From Bacteroidales bacterium (GTDB lineage: Bacteria; Bacteroidota; Bacteroidia; Bacteroidales; VadinHA17), in NCBI GenBank assembly GCA_027451265.1, contig DAIDJT010000123.1:1-7774 (forward strand): a stretch of 7,774 nt of DNA, given 5' to 3'. Positions 1-6,100 of this stretch are shown here, piece after piece. The notes beneath the pieces are model-generated. The model saw only the letters and a program-made list of their open reading frames with translations. It searched no databases and was not told the DNA's origin. Within the stretch, counting starts at the first letter, position 1, and the number at the start of each line of letters is the position of its first letter. The position numbers and the translations under genes are program-made.

Positions 1-188
1 GTTATCATGAGGGTTACAGGTACGCACATGATTTCGAAGGTAACTTTGTACCTGACAATTACCTGCCGCAGGAGATCAGTGGTACCGTATTTTACGACCC
101 CGGAGAAAATGCCCGTGAATCTGAAATCCGCAAGCAGATTGAAGCCAGGTGGCAAAAAATTTATAACTACAACAAGGATAGGAAATAA
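1..188 (+). CDS. rarA: Replication-associated recombination protein A (RarA/MgsA), C-terminal end only
   Basis: This is the 3' end of a gene that begins before the window. The frame is open from position 3 and ends at TAA 186-188, leaving 61 residues. Visible landmarks are YRYAHDFEGNFVP near the start, then YLPQEI, then FYDPGENARESEI, then a basic tail ending in KDRK. This order (YKYAHD..., YLP.E..., .YY.P...G.E..I) is the usual C-terminal signature of the RarA/MgsA/WRNIP1 family, clamp-loader-like AAA+ ATPases that act at stalled replication forks. The ATPase domain lies outside the window, so its intactness cannot be judged. The gene ends 21 nt before kdsA on the same strand, so read-through into kdsA is possible. 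I recognise the family from memory of its C-terminus only; a different AAA+ relative is possible but less likely. Confidence 0.82.
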   Translation, partial: YHEGYRYAHDFEGNFVPDNYLPQEISGTVFYDPGENARESEIRKQIEARWQKIYNYNKDRK

Positions 189-209
189 AATATTTAGTAA
201 ATTTAGGTC

Positions 210-1037
210 ATGAAAGTCAGTGAGCTGAACATTCCGTTGTTAAAGTATACCGACAGCGGGAATTTTCTTCTTCTTGCAGGACCCTGTGTGGTGGAGTCGG
301 AGGAGATGACCTTCCGTGTGGCTGCAGAGGTGGTGAGGATTAGCGACAGGTATCGTATACCGTTGATATTCAAATCATCATACCGCAAGGCGAACCGGTC
401 GCGGCTTGATTCATTTTCAGGCATAGGTGACGGGAAGGCACTGGAGATTCTGGCAGCAGTAAGGGAAAAGTATTCTGTACCGGTGGTGACTGACATTCAT
501 TCTCCGGAGGAGGCCAGGCTGGCAGCTCAATTCGTGGATGTCATCCAGATACCTGCTTTTCTCTGCAGGCAGACCGACCTTCTTTTGGCTGCCGCGGCTA
601 CAGGCAAAGTGGTGAATGTCAAGAAGGGACAGTTTCTTTCAGGTGCCTCCATGCGTTTTGTGGCCGGAAAAATCAGGGAATCAGGCAATGAGAGAGTAAT
701 GCTTACGGAGAGAGGAAGCTTTTTCGGCTATAATGACCTGGTTGTGGATATGCGCAATATCCCGGTAATGAAGCAGATTGGCGCTCCGGTGATAATGGAC
801 ATCACCCACTCGCTGCAGCAACCCAACCAGGAAGGCGGGGTTTCAGGCGGACAGCCTGATATGATTGAGACAATAGGCAGGTGTGCCATTGCCGCCGGCG
901 CCGACGGAATCTTCATCGAAACACACCCCGAACCGGCCTCTGCCCTTTCTGACGGAGCCAACATGCTCAGGCTGGATATGCTTGACAGTCTTCTTAAAAA
1001 ACTGACATTAATAAGAACTACAGTTAACTCATTTTAA
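210..1037 (+). CDS. kdsA: 3-deoxy-8-phosphooctulonate synthase (Kdo-8-P synthase), metal-dependent class
   Basis: This cytoplasmic enzyme condenses phosphoenolpyruvate with arabinose-5-phosphate to give Kdo-8-phosphate, the precursor of the Kdo sugar of the LPS inner core. The protein is 275 residues, normal for the family. Visible motifs are LAGPCVVES (residues 22-30), FKSSYRKANRSR (54-65, substrate-binding loop), TDIH (94-97), KKGQFLSG (138-145), DITHSLQQP (197-205) and ETHPEPASALSD (237-248). Cys26, His200, Glu237 and Asp248 have the same spacing (174, 37, 11) as the metal ligands Cys11, His185, Glu222 and Asp233 that I recall for the Aquifex aeolicus enzyme. The metal-independent E. coli type has Asn at the Cys position. 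I therefore infer a divalent-metal-dependent enzyme. The ATG at 210 puts the first strand just ahead of the GPC motif, as expected; no strong Shine-Dalgarno precedes it. The next gene starts 21 nt downstream. DAHP synthase is a relative, but the KANRSR loop and the length fit KdsA. Confidence 0.96.
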   Translation: MKVSELNIPLLKYTDSGNFLLLAGPCVVESEEMTFRVAAEVVRISDRYRIPLIFKSSYRKANRSRLDSFSGIGDGKALEILAAVREKYSVPVVTDIHSPEEARLAAQFVDVIQIPAFLCRQTDLLLAAAATGKVVNVKKGQFLSGASMRFVAGKIRESGNERVMLTERGSFFGYNDLVVDMRNIPVMKQIGAPVIMDITHSLQQPNQEGGVSGGQPDMIETIGRCAIAAGADGIFIETHPEPASALSDGANMLRLDMLDSLLKKLTLIRTTVNSF

Positions 1038-1058
1038 CAAACAACAAATTAAATCATT

Positions 1059-1760
1059 ATGAAAAAATCAATGACTCTTCTGGCGGCATTCCTGGTGGTA
1101 TCAGTCTGCAGTGCCCAGTCGCTCAATGAGATTGCAAACAAGTACTATGCAGCCAATGGGATCGAGAACCTTGAAAAAGCTCAGACCATGACAATGAAGG
1201 GCGTTGTCAGCCAGATGGGGATGGAAATACCCATAACCATAATGGTCAAGAAGCCAAACAAAGTCAAGGTTCTTCAGGAGTTCAACGGAATGCAGATCGT
1301 CATAGCCTTTGACGGTGAAAAGGGATTCATGGTGAATCCGCTTACCGGCGCCACAGACCCTGTGGAGGTTCCTGCCGAGCAACTTGGCAGTATCCAGGAG
1401 TACAATGTATTCAAGGATTCGTTCATGGAGGCATTCAAGGCCGGGAGGCTGAAGCTTGAGGGTGAGGAAGCAGTGGAAGGCAAACCCGCATATAAGATCA
1501 CCGTCACGAGTGAATCTGGTACCACCTCGACCACATACCTCGACAAAGAGAGCTACCTGCCCGTCAAGACGTCCCAGACAGTCAGCCAGATGGGACAGGA
1601 GATGCTGGTTGAGTCATATGTCAGGGAGCGCAAAGAGTTCAACGGCGTCAAATTCGGGACCAAGATCGTCCAGTTCGTCGAAGGATCAGAGCTGGGAGGC
1701 ATGACCTTTCAGACGGTTGAGTTTGACACCCCGATGGAGGATTCGATCTTCAAATTGTAA
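1059..1760 (+). CDS. Secreted LolA-like (outer membrane lipoprotein-sorting-like) protein
   Basis: This is a 233-residue exported protein. Residues 1-19 form a signal peptide: KK, then a hydrophobic stretch to about residue 16, with probable signal peptidase I cleavage after CSA, before QSLNE. Cys17 is preceded by V-S-V, a poor lipobox, so a soluble periplasmic protein is more likely than a lipoprotein. The mature part opens with a helix-like segment (LNEIANKYYAANG), then alternates short beta-like strands rich in K, V, T and E with turns. Examples are the stretch around KGVVSQMGMEIPITIMVKKP, then FDGEKGFMVNPLTG, then YLDKESYLPVKTS. This resembles the half-barrel LolA/LolB fold and the Bacteroidota proteins labelled outer membrane lipoprotein-sorting protein. 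A VSQMG motif occurs twice (about residues 50 and 177), which may only reflect repeated strands. It lies 21 nt after kdsA and ends before a strong terminator. Its ligand is unknown; I do not claim it is the genuine LolA chaperone. Confidence 0.7.
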   Translation: MKKSMTLLAAFLVVSVCSAQSLNEIANKYYAANGIENLEKAQTMTMKGVVSQMGMEIPITIMVKKPNKVKVLQEFNGMQIVIAFDGEKGFMVNPLTGATDPVEVPAEQLGSIQEYNVFKDSFMEAFKAGRLKLEGEEAVEGKPAYKITVTSESGTTSTTYLDKESYLPVKTSQTVSQMGQEMLVESYVRERKEFNGVKFGTKIVQFVEGSELGGMTFQTVEFDTPMEDSIFKL

Positions 1761-1770
1761 TTATTGAATG

Positions 1771-1812
1771 GGTTCAGGCGCGACAGGTCTGAGACCTGTA
1801 ACTACCTGAATC
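1771..1812. repeat. Nested inverted repeat (two-tier palindrome) after the LolA-like gene
   Basis: An inner perfect inverted repeat pairs ACAGGTC (1783-1789) with GACCTGT (1793-1799) around a TGA loop. An outer repeat pairs TTCAGG (1773-1778) with CCTGAA (1805-1810) and extends by a G-T wobble and a G-C pair to 1771/1812. Both tiers could fold into one long hairpin with internal loops. It starts 10 nt after the stop codon of the LolA-like gene. No U-tract follows (the next bases are CACATAATATC), so it is not a classical intrinsic terminator. It may be a 3'-end stabilising structure, a dispersed REP-like palindrome or a protein-binding site. The symmetry is seen directly; any role is inference. 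Confidence 0.6.
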
Positions 1813-1832
1813 ACATAATATCATGTATATTA

Positions 1833-1865
1833 AAAAGATGCCGCCCGGTGTGGGCGGCATCTTTT
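1833..1865. terminator. Bidirectional intrinsic terminator shared by the LolA-like gene (+) and rnpB (-)
   Basis: The arms 1833-1846 (AAAAGATGCCGCCC) and 1852-1865 (GGGCGGCATCTTTT) are perfectly complementary over 14 bp around a 5-nt loop (GGTGT). The GC-rich upper stem and A/T lower stem give a U-run on either strand: on + the arm ends TTTT and continues ATTT; on - it reads TTTTTAATATA. The hairpin lies between two convergent transcription units, 72 nt after the LolA-like stop codon and about 5 nt beyond the 3' end of rnpB. This position fits termination of both. Confidence 0.9.
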
Positions 1866-1870
1866 ATTTC

Positions 1871-2246
1871 GCAGGCAGGCCTGTAAGCCGGGTTCTGTCG
1901 GGAACCGGTTCCTGCAAGAGGAGTTTGCTCCCGGTCCGTCATTTATCTTGCCCCGTCATTGCTGACGCGGTCATACGACCTACCCCCCGGCTCGGGCGAG
2001 CAGCCCTCGGACGCCGGTATACATGGTCTTTCAACCCATGAGGTGTACGGCTCCCGGTGTCGCCACCGGGACCGGTGAGCTCTTACCTCACCTTTTCACC
2101 ATTTCCCCGCCCGGAGGCGCGGCTGTTGTTTTCTGTTACACTGCTATACCCTTCCGGATATCTTCCCGTTAGGAAGGATGGTGCTCTGCGTTGCCCGGAC
2201 TTTCCTCCCCGACACATGTGTCGGAGCGACGGACCGGCCTGCCGGC
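1871..2246 (-). ncRNA. rnpB: RNase P RNA (catalytic RNA of ribonuclease P), bacterial type A-like
   Basis: This is the ribozyme subunit of RNase P, which removes 5' leaders from pre-tRNAs. Read on the - strand, all the universal landmarks appear in order. They are CR-I GGGGAGGAAAGTCCGGGC (2210-2193), the ACAGAAA block, CR-IV GGTGAAAAGGTG followed by AGGTAAGAGC (2100 down to about 2078), and CR-V ACAGAACCCGGCTTA near 1899-1885, which pairs with CR-I to make P4. The ends close in a perfect P1 helix, with GGCAGGCC (2243-2236) opposite GGCCTGCC (1881-1874). P3 is the hairpin CCGACA-CATG-TGTCGG (2224-2209). The length of about 376 nt is normal. Exact ends are inferred from P1 and could shift a few nucleotides. 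A TATCTTTG promoter element sits immediately upstream and a strong hairpin terminator immediately downstream, so it looks like an independent single-gene unit facing the LolA-like gene. No structural element appears to be missing, although I did not fold the whole RNA. Confidence 0.96.
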
Positions 2247-2247
2247 A

Positions 2248-2255
2248 CAAAGATA
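2248..2255 (-). promoter_or_regulatory. Bacteroidota-type -7 promoter element of rnpB
   Basis: On the - strand the sequence TATCTTTG (2255 to 2248) is a full match to TAnnTTTG, the -7 element used by the primary sigma factor of Bacteroidota. It ends only 2-4 nt before the first paired base of P1, so a start a few bases downstream would give the mature 5' end of RNase P RNA. The matching -33 TTTG/TTG is poor: the nearest TTG on that strand lies 25 nt upstream, further than the usual spacing of about 17-23. Confidence 0.65.
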
Positions 2256-2472
2256 ACCCTTTTATGCTGATTACTCACGGCAATCTACAGCCACTGATGC
2301 ATCCTCAGCCCCTTCATATCCTGCGGAAGCATATCGCTGACAGTCAATTCACAATCTGCATCCTCCGCTGTTTTCTGATTCACAAATAAGTGATAAATAT
2401 CATTAAATCTGCCGTGAAACAGCCGGAAGAATACCTTTACGCCCGTTTTAACAAACCCTACAAATCACAGAC
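2256..2472. other. Intergenic region between divergent rnpB and nuoA
   Basis: These 217 bp have no protein gene I can support. They should contain the upstream part of the rnpB promoter (-) and the promoter and leader of the nuo operon (+). The best + strand candidate I can find for nuo is TACCTTTA at 2432-2439, one base from TAnnTTTG and about 34 nt before the nuoA ATG. It has no convincing -33 TTTG, so it is weak. No Shine-Dalgarno precedes nuoA. A GCATCCTC octamer occurs twice (about 2299 and 2358). The - strand has a stop-free frame from about 2461 to the TAG at 2287-2285, whose only upstream-side start is a GTG at 2383; see findings. No riboswitch-like or strong hairpin structure stands out. 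Confidence 0.5.
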
Positions 2473-2823
2473 ATGGATAATCAGGCCCTGGTTCTATTGT
2501 TTCTTACAGGGGCCATTTTTGTCGGACTGGTTCTGGTATTTTCCGGCATCGTGGCACCCAGGTCTTTTGCGCCTCAGAAGTTTGATCCCTATGAATGCGG
2601 TATCCCCACAAAGGGTACCACCTGGCTCCAGTTCAATGTGGGCTATTACCTCTTCGCCATTCTCTTCCTGGTATTTGACGTGGAGATAGTTTTCCTGTTT
2701 CCGTGGGCAACGGTGATGAAGGAGATGGGCATGGTGGCTTTCATTGAGATCGTGGTATTTATCCTTATTCTCGGGCTCGGGCTTGCCTATGCCTGGAAAA
2801 AACATGCACTGACATGGGAATGA
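2473..2823 (+). CDS. nuoA: NADH-quinone oxidoreductase (complex I) subunit A
   Basis: This is a small membrane-arm subunit (mitochondrial ND3 homologue) that sits next to NuoH at the quinone cavity. At 116 residues it is typical. Three transmembrane segments are visible at about 5-27, 56-77 and 87-106. The long loop between the first two carries the family hallmark KFDPYECGIP (36-45), with the conserved Cys42 of the ND3 loop. The second helix carries LVFDVEIVFLFPW (66-78), with the conserved acidic pair Asp69 and Glu71. The ATG at 2473 gives the normal N-terminus starting directly before helix 1. It is the first gene of the operon here and overlaps the start of nuoB. Confidence 0.96.
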   Translation: MDNQALVLLFLTGAIFVGLVLVFSGIVAPRSFAPQKFDPYECGIPTKGTTWLQFNVGYYLFAILFLVFDVEIVFLFPWATVMKEMGMVAFIEIVVFILILGLGLAYAWKKHALTWE

Positions 2824-3377
2824 AAGGTATTAAGAACGAGGAATTCAGGGACAATGAGACCCTGAAGCAGCTGCAGGATTCCGGGGTAAATGTTTTTCTC
2901 TCAACGATAGATGACGTCATCAACTGGGGCCGGCGCAACTCACTGTGGCCCCTCACTTTTGCAACCAGTTGTTGCGGTATCGAGATGATGGCCGCAGGTG
3001 CGCCGCGTCATGATTTCGCGCGCTTCGGGATGGAAGTGTACCGGGCAAGCCCCAGGCAGGCTGATGTAATTGTGATAGCCGGAACCATTACAAACAAGAT
3101 GGCACCGGTGCTTAAACTGCTTTATGACCAGATGTCAGAGCCCAAATACGTTGTGGCAATGGGTGCCTGCGCCATTTCAGGAGGCCCCTTCTATCTCAAC
3201 TCCTATCATGTAGTCAAGGGGGTGGAGCATATTATCCCGGTTGACGTTTTCATCCCCGGTTGCCCGCCGCGCCCCGAAGCCCTTCTTTACGGCATGATGC
3301 AGCTGCAGAGGAAGATAGGCACGGAAACGATCAAGTCACGCAGAAAACGGAGCAAGTCACACAATACCCAGCAATAA
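2820..3377 (+). CDS. nuoB: NADH-quinone oxidoreductase subunit B (N2 cluster subunit)
   Basis: This peripheral-arm subunit holds the terminal [4Fe-4S] cluster N2, which passes electrons to quinone. The four ligand cysteines are present: adjacent Cys51-Cys52 (in TSCCGIEMM), Cys117 (in GACAISGG) and Cys148 (in PGCPPRPE). ARFGMEVYRASPRQAD (67-82) and GTITNKMAP (88-96) are also family signatures. Two ATGs are available, 2814 and 2820. I prefer 2820 because it makes an ATGA overlap with the nuoA stop (TGA 2821-2823), the classical coupled arrangement; the alternative adds two residues (187 instead of 185). The C-terminus ends in a short basic tail (KSRRKRSKSHNTQQ) past the conserved domain, probably variable. 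The gene ends 5 nt before nuoC. Confidence 0.96.
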   Translation: MKGIKNEEFRDNETLKQLQDSGVNVFLSTIDDVINWGRRNSLWPLTFATSCCGIEMMAAGAPRHDFARFGMEVYRASPRQADVIVIAGTITNKMAPVLKLLYDQMSEPKYVVAMGACAISGGPFYLNSYHVVKGVEHIIPVDVFIPGCPPRPEALLYGMMQLQRKIGTETIKSRRKRSKSHNTQQ

Positions 3378-3382
3378 TCAAG

Positions 3383-3838
3383 ATGGAAAATTCACAGCTT
3401 GCCGCACTGGCAGCCACAATTGCCCCGGATGCACAGGTTGTCCAGGGGAAACAGTTTGTTGAGATAACCCTCCGCCCCGCTGATCTCTATGCTGTGGCAG
3501 AAAAGCTGAAGAACAACAGTGATACCGCCCTCGATATGCTTGTATCGGTAACGGGGATGGATTACGGCACGGACCTGGGTACTGTCTACCACCTCAGGTC
3601 AACGGTTCGCAACCATATGATTGTGCTCAAAACCAGGGTTTCAGACCGTGACAATCCTGAGATTGATTCGCTTTGCGCACTCTGGCCGGCAGCTGAATTC
3701 CATGAAAGAGAGGCTTATGACCTTCTGGGCATAAGGTTCCGGAACCACCCTGACCTCAGGAGACTGTTCCTTGACAGCACATGGGGTTTCCCGCTCCGAA
3801 AGGATTATAAAGACGACATAAACATTCTTGCCAGATAA
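3383..3838 (+). CDS. nuoC: NADH-quinone oxidoreductase subunit C (30 kDa subunit)
   Basis: This peripheral connecting subunit of complex I packs against NuoD and NuoB and has no cofactor. It is 151 residues. The C-terminal family signature is clear: FHEREAYDLLGIRFRNHPDLRRL (106-128), followed by WGFPLRKDY (134-142). The N-terminal half is more variable but has the expected LVSVTGMDYG segment (53-62). The open frame extends upstream into nuoB as far as a TTG at 3260, but that stretch is read from nuoB codons. ATG 3383, 5 nt after the nuoB stop, is therefore taken as the start. NuoC and NuoD are separate here, unlike the fused NuoCD of E. coli. nuoD starts 3 nt after the stop. Confidence 0.94.
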   Translation: MENSQLAALAATIAPDAQVVQGKQFVEITLRPADLYAVAEKLKNNSDTALDMLVSVTGMDYGTDLGTVYHLRSTVRNHMIVLKTRVSDRDNPEIDSLCALWPAAEFHEREAYDLLGIRFRNHPDLRRLFLDSTWGFPLRKDYKDDINILAR

Positions 3839-3841
3839 ATT

Positions 3842-4963
3842 ATGGAAGAAGCAGTGAAAGCACCCGTTGCCGAGCAGGAGGAATATGTGATCAACATGGG
3901 CCCCCAGCACCCTTCGACACATGGGGTCCTGAGGCTGGTGGTCTCGCTCAGGGGCGAGATAGTCAGGAACGTGGAGCCGCATATCGGATATATCCACCGG
4001 GGTATAGAGAAGATGTGCGAGAGCATCACCTACCCCCAGATAATTCACCTGACTGACCGGATGGACTACCTCTCGGCTCACATAAACAATGAGGCAGTCT
4101 GCCTTGCCGTGGAAAAGGCCCTTGGCATTGAAGTCTCTGACCGGGTTAAATACATCAGGACGATTCTCAGCGAGCTTACGAGAATACAATCACACCAGCT
4201 CTTCTGGGCTACCTTCGGAATGGACCTGGGAGGCCTGACATGTTTCTTCTACGGCCTTCGCGACAGGGAAATGGTCCTTGACATATTCGAGGAGACCTGC
4301 GGTGGCAGGATGATTGTGAGCTACAACTGCCCGGGCGGTCTCATGAATGACATACACCCAAACTTCCAGAACAGGACAAAGGAATTCATTAAGTATTTCA
4401 GGAAGACACTTCCGGAGTATGACAGGCTCCTTACCGGGAACGTCATCTTCCAGGAGCGCCTCAGGAATATCGGCACTGTAACACGTGAGCAGGCAATCGC
4501 CTGGGGCCTGACAGGGCCCGTGGGACGGGCCTCAGGGTTTTCGTGCGACGTAAGGAAGCACAATCCCTACAGCGCATATGACAGGGTCACCTTCAATGAG
4601 ATACTCTATAAAGAAGGCGACTCATTCCACCGATACAAGGTAAGGATGGACGAGATGTGGGAGTCAATGAACATCATTGAGCAGCTTATTGACAACATCC
4701 CGCCAGGAGCCTATGCGGAGAAAATGAAGCCTGTGATCAAGCTGCCCGAGGGCGAGTACTTCCAGAGTGTTGAGACGGCCAGGGGCGAGCTGGGCGTATA
4801 CATCGTCAGCGACGGCAACAAGAACCCGTACAGGGTCAAGTTCAGGTCGCCCAACTTCGTTCATCTGGCGCCTCTGAACCTGATGTCAAAGGGCGCCAAG
4901 ATTGCTGACCTGGTGGCCATCAACGGTTCGCTTGACCTCATTATTCCGGATATAGACAGGTAA
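3842..4963 (+). CDS. nuoD: NADH-quinone oxidoreductase subunit D (49 kDa subunit)
   Basis: This peripheral-arm subunit forms the quinone-binding site together with NuoB and shares ancestry with the large subunit of NiFe hydrogenases. It is 373 residues, close to the usual 380-410. Signatures are NMGPQHPSTHGVLRL (18-32), PHIGYIHRGIEK (46-57), DRMDYLSA (72-79), the RIQSH segment, GPVGRASG, DVRK.NPY, ESARGELG-like ETARGELG, and the terminal SLDLIIPDIDR. The quinone-headgroup residues known from the Thermus enzyme (His38, Tyr87; 49 apart) correspond to His27 and Tyr76, also 49 apart, so the site looks intact. It follows nuoC by 3 nt. The next gene is nuoH, not nuoE, so the NADH-oxidising module genes are skipped. 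The hydrogenase nickel-ligand cysteines are absent, as expected for complex I. Confidence 0.97.
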   Translation: MEEAVKAPVAEQEEYVINMGPQHPSTHGVLRLVVSLRGEIVRNVEPHIGYIHRGIEKMCESITYPQIIHLTDRMDYLSAHINNEAVCLAVEKALGIEVSDRVKYIRTILSELTRIQSHQLFWATFGMDLGGLTCFFYGLRDREMVLDIFEETCGGRMIVSYNCPGGLMNDIHPNFQNRTKEFIKYFRKTLPEYDRLLTGNVIFQERLRNIGTVTREQAIAWGLTGPVGRASGFSCDVRKHNPYSAYDRVTFNEILYKEGDSFHRYKVRMDEMWESMNIIEQLIDNIPPGAYAEKMKPVIKLPEGEYFQSVETARGELGVYIVSDGNKNPYRVKFRSPNFVHLAPLNLMSKGAKIADLVAINGSLDLIIPDIDR

Positions 4964-4970
4964 AACAACT

Positions 4971-4976
4971 AAGGAG
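4971..4976 (+). promoter_or_regulatory. Strong Shine-Dalgarno of nuoH
   Basis: AAGGAG lies 6 nt before the nuoH ATG (4983), in the 19-nt gap after nuoD. It fixes the nuoH start. Most starts in this window lack such a site, as is usual in Bacteroidota, so this one is distinctive and may set translation of the membrane arm independently of nuoD. Confidence 0.75.
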
Positions 4977-4982
4977 ACTGCA

Positions 4983-6071
4983 ATGAAGTTCAGTTTATAC
5001 GACTTTTCATCATTCACCGCCTGGATTGACAGCAGCCTGAGGGCATCAATGTCACCCGGCTGGGCTGTGGCGGTTGAGATGATCCTTATCGGGATAGCCA
5101 TTCTGATATTCTATGCCATCGTCGGGCTCTTCCTCGTTTATGCCGAGAGAAAGGTCTGCGCGCTGATGCAGAACCGTCTGGGTCCAAACCGTGTGGGTCC
5201 CGGCGGCGTCTTCCAGACCATTGCTGACCTGGTCAAGCTCCTGTTTGTTGAACTGGTGCCGATCAAGAACGCTGACAGGGCTCTTTTTAACCTGGCCCCC
5301 TTCATAGTCATCATAGCCTCATTCATGGCCATAGGCGCAATTCCCTTCGCCAAGGGTCTCCAGGCCATTGACCTGAATATAGGCGTCTTTTACCTGATTG
5401 CCATCTCATCAATGGGGGTTATCGGGGTGCTGCTGGCCGGGTGGGCAAGCAACAACAAGTACTCGCTCATAGGTGCAATGAGGAGCGGCGCACAGATTGT
5501 CAGTTACGAGCTGTCTGTGGGACTTGCACTTGTTACCATGGTGGTTCTTGCCGGGACGATGCAGCTTTCAGAAATCATTGAAGGACAGAGATGGGGCTGG
5601 TTTATTTTCAAGGGACATATCCCCGCCGTGATAGCGTTTGTCATTTATATCATTGCCGGTACTGCCGAAACCAACAGGGGTCCGTTTGACCTTGCCGAAG
5701 CCGAATCAGAGCTTACCGCAGGATACCATACCGAGTACTCCGGAATCAAGTTCGCATTCTTCTTCCTGGCGGAATACATGAATATGTTTATTGTTGCCGC
5801 AATAGCAACAACTGTATTTTTCGGAGGATGGATGCCGTTCCATGTCTACGGCTGGGACGGATTCAACGCAGTGATGGACTTCGTTCCGCCGCTGATCTGG
5901 TTCCTGGTAAAAACCTTTTTTGTCATCTTCCTGATGATGTGGCTGAAATGGACCTTCCCGAGACTCAGGATTGACCAGCTCCTGACACTTGAATGGAAAT
6001 ATCTTCTTCCCATAAACATATTTAACCTCCTTCTGATGGCATTCCTGGTACTTACGGGACTGCACTGGTAG
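4983..6071 (+). CDS. nuoH: NADH-quinone oxidoreductase subunit H (ND1 homologue)
   Basis: This integral membrane subunit (about eight helices) joins the peripheral and membrane arms and lines the quinone channel. It is 362 residues, somewhat longer than the E. coli protein (about 325) through an N-terminal extension before the first helix (about 28-53). Signatures are YAERKVCALMQNRLGPNRVGPGG (53-75), QTIADLVKLLF (78-88), GWASNNKYSLIGAMRSGAQIVSYE (153-176) and the acidic loop ETNRGPFDLAEAESELTAGYHTEYSG (229-254), which carries the conserved Glu/Asp residues proposed to link quinone reduction to proton pumping. In the first cytoplasmic loop the usual KE pair after the KLLF segment reads Val89-Glu90, an unusual substitution. 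The start at 4983 is supported by AAGGAG 6 nt upstream. A 14-29 nt gap separates it from nuoI. Confidence 0.97.
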   Translation: MKFSLYDFSSFTAWIDSSLRASMSPGWAVAVEMILIGIAILIFYAIVGLFLVYAERKVCALMQNRLGPNRVGPGGVFQTIADLVKLLFVELVPIKNADRALFNLAPFIVIIASFMAIGAIPFAKGLQAIDLNIGVFYLIAISSMGVIGVLLAGWASNNKYSLIGAMRSGAQIVSYELSVGLALVTMVVLAGTMQLSEIIEGQRWGWFIFKGHIPAVIAFVIYIIAGTAETNRGPFDLAEAESELTAGYHTEYSGIKFAFFFLAEYMNMFIVAAIATTVFFGGWMPFHVYGWDGFNAVMDFVPPLIWFLVKTFFVIFLMMWLKWTFPRLRIDQLLTLEWKYLLPINIFNLLLMAFLVLTGLHW

Positions 6072-6100
6072 GAACACTTAAAACAGTGACAGACAAACCA

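Noticed and set aside
7..213. A 68-codon + strand frame starting at position 7
   Set aside because: It overlaps the rarA C-terminus in another frame. The frame from position 3 reads as a conserved RarA tail, while this one reads as a low-complexity basic peptide.
1059..1760. Lipoprotein signal at Cys17 of the LolA-like protein
   Set aside because: The residues before the cysteine are V-S-V, and the -1 position is not Gly, Ala or Ser. A signal peptidase I site after CSA fits better.
2209..2224. Perfect 16-bp palindrome CCGACACATGTGTCGG, a possible operator
   Set aside because: It lies inside rnpB at the position of helix P3, so RNA structure explains it.
1823..2389. Two open + strand frames (1823-2041 and 2057-2389) that could look like hypothetical proteins
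   Set aside because: They run through the terminator hairpin and antisense to rnpB, whose conserved RNA motifs explain the sequence. The translations are rich in Pro, Arg and Cys and resemble no protein.
3330..3361. Direct repeat CAAGTCAC near the end of nuoB
   Set aside because: Two 8-bp copies within the basic, variable C-terminal tail are easily explained by Lys/Ser/Arg codons. There is no sign of an att site or duplication of a larger unit.
3260..3382. A 41-residue N-terminal extension of NuoC from a TTG start
   Set aside because: The extension is an out-of-frame reading of nuoB codons, rich in Pro and Arg. ATG 3383, right after the nuoB stop, gives the normal NuoC N-terminus.
3641..4189. 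182-codon open frame on the - strand across nuoC/nuoD
   Set aside because: It lies antisense to two strongly conserved genes and has no recognisable domain; it is a reading-frame shadow.
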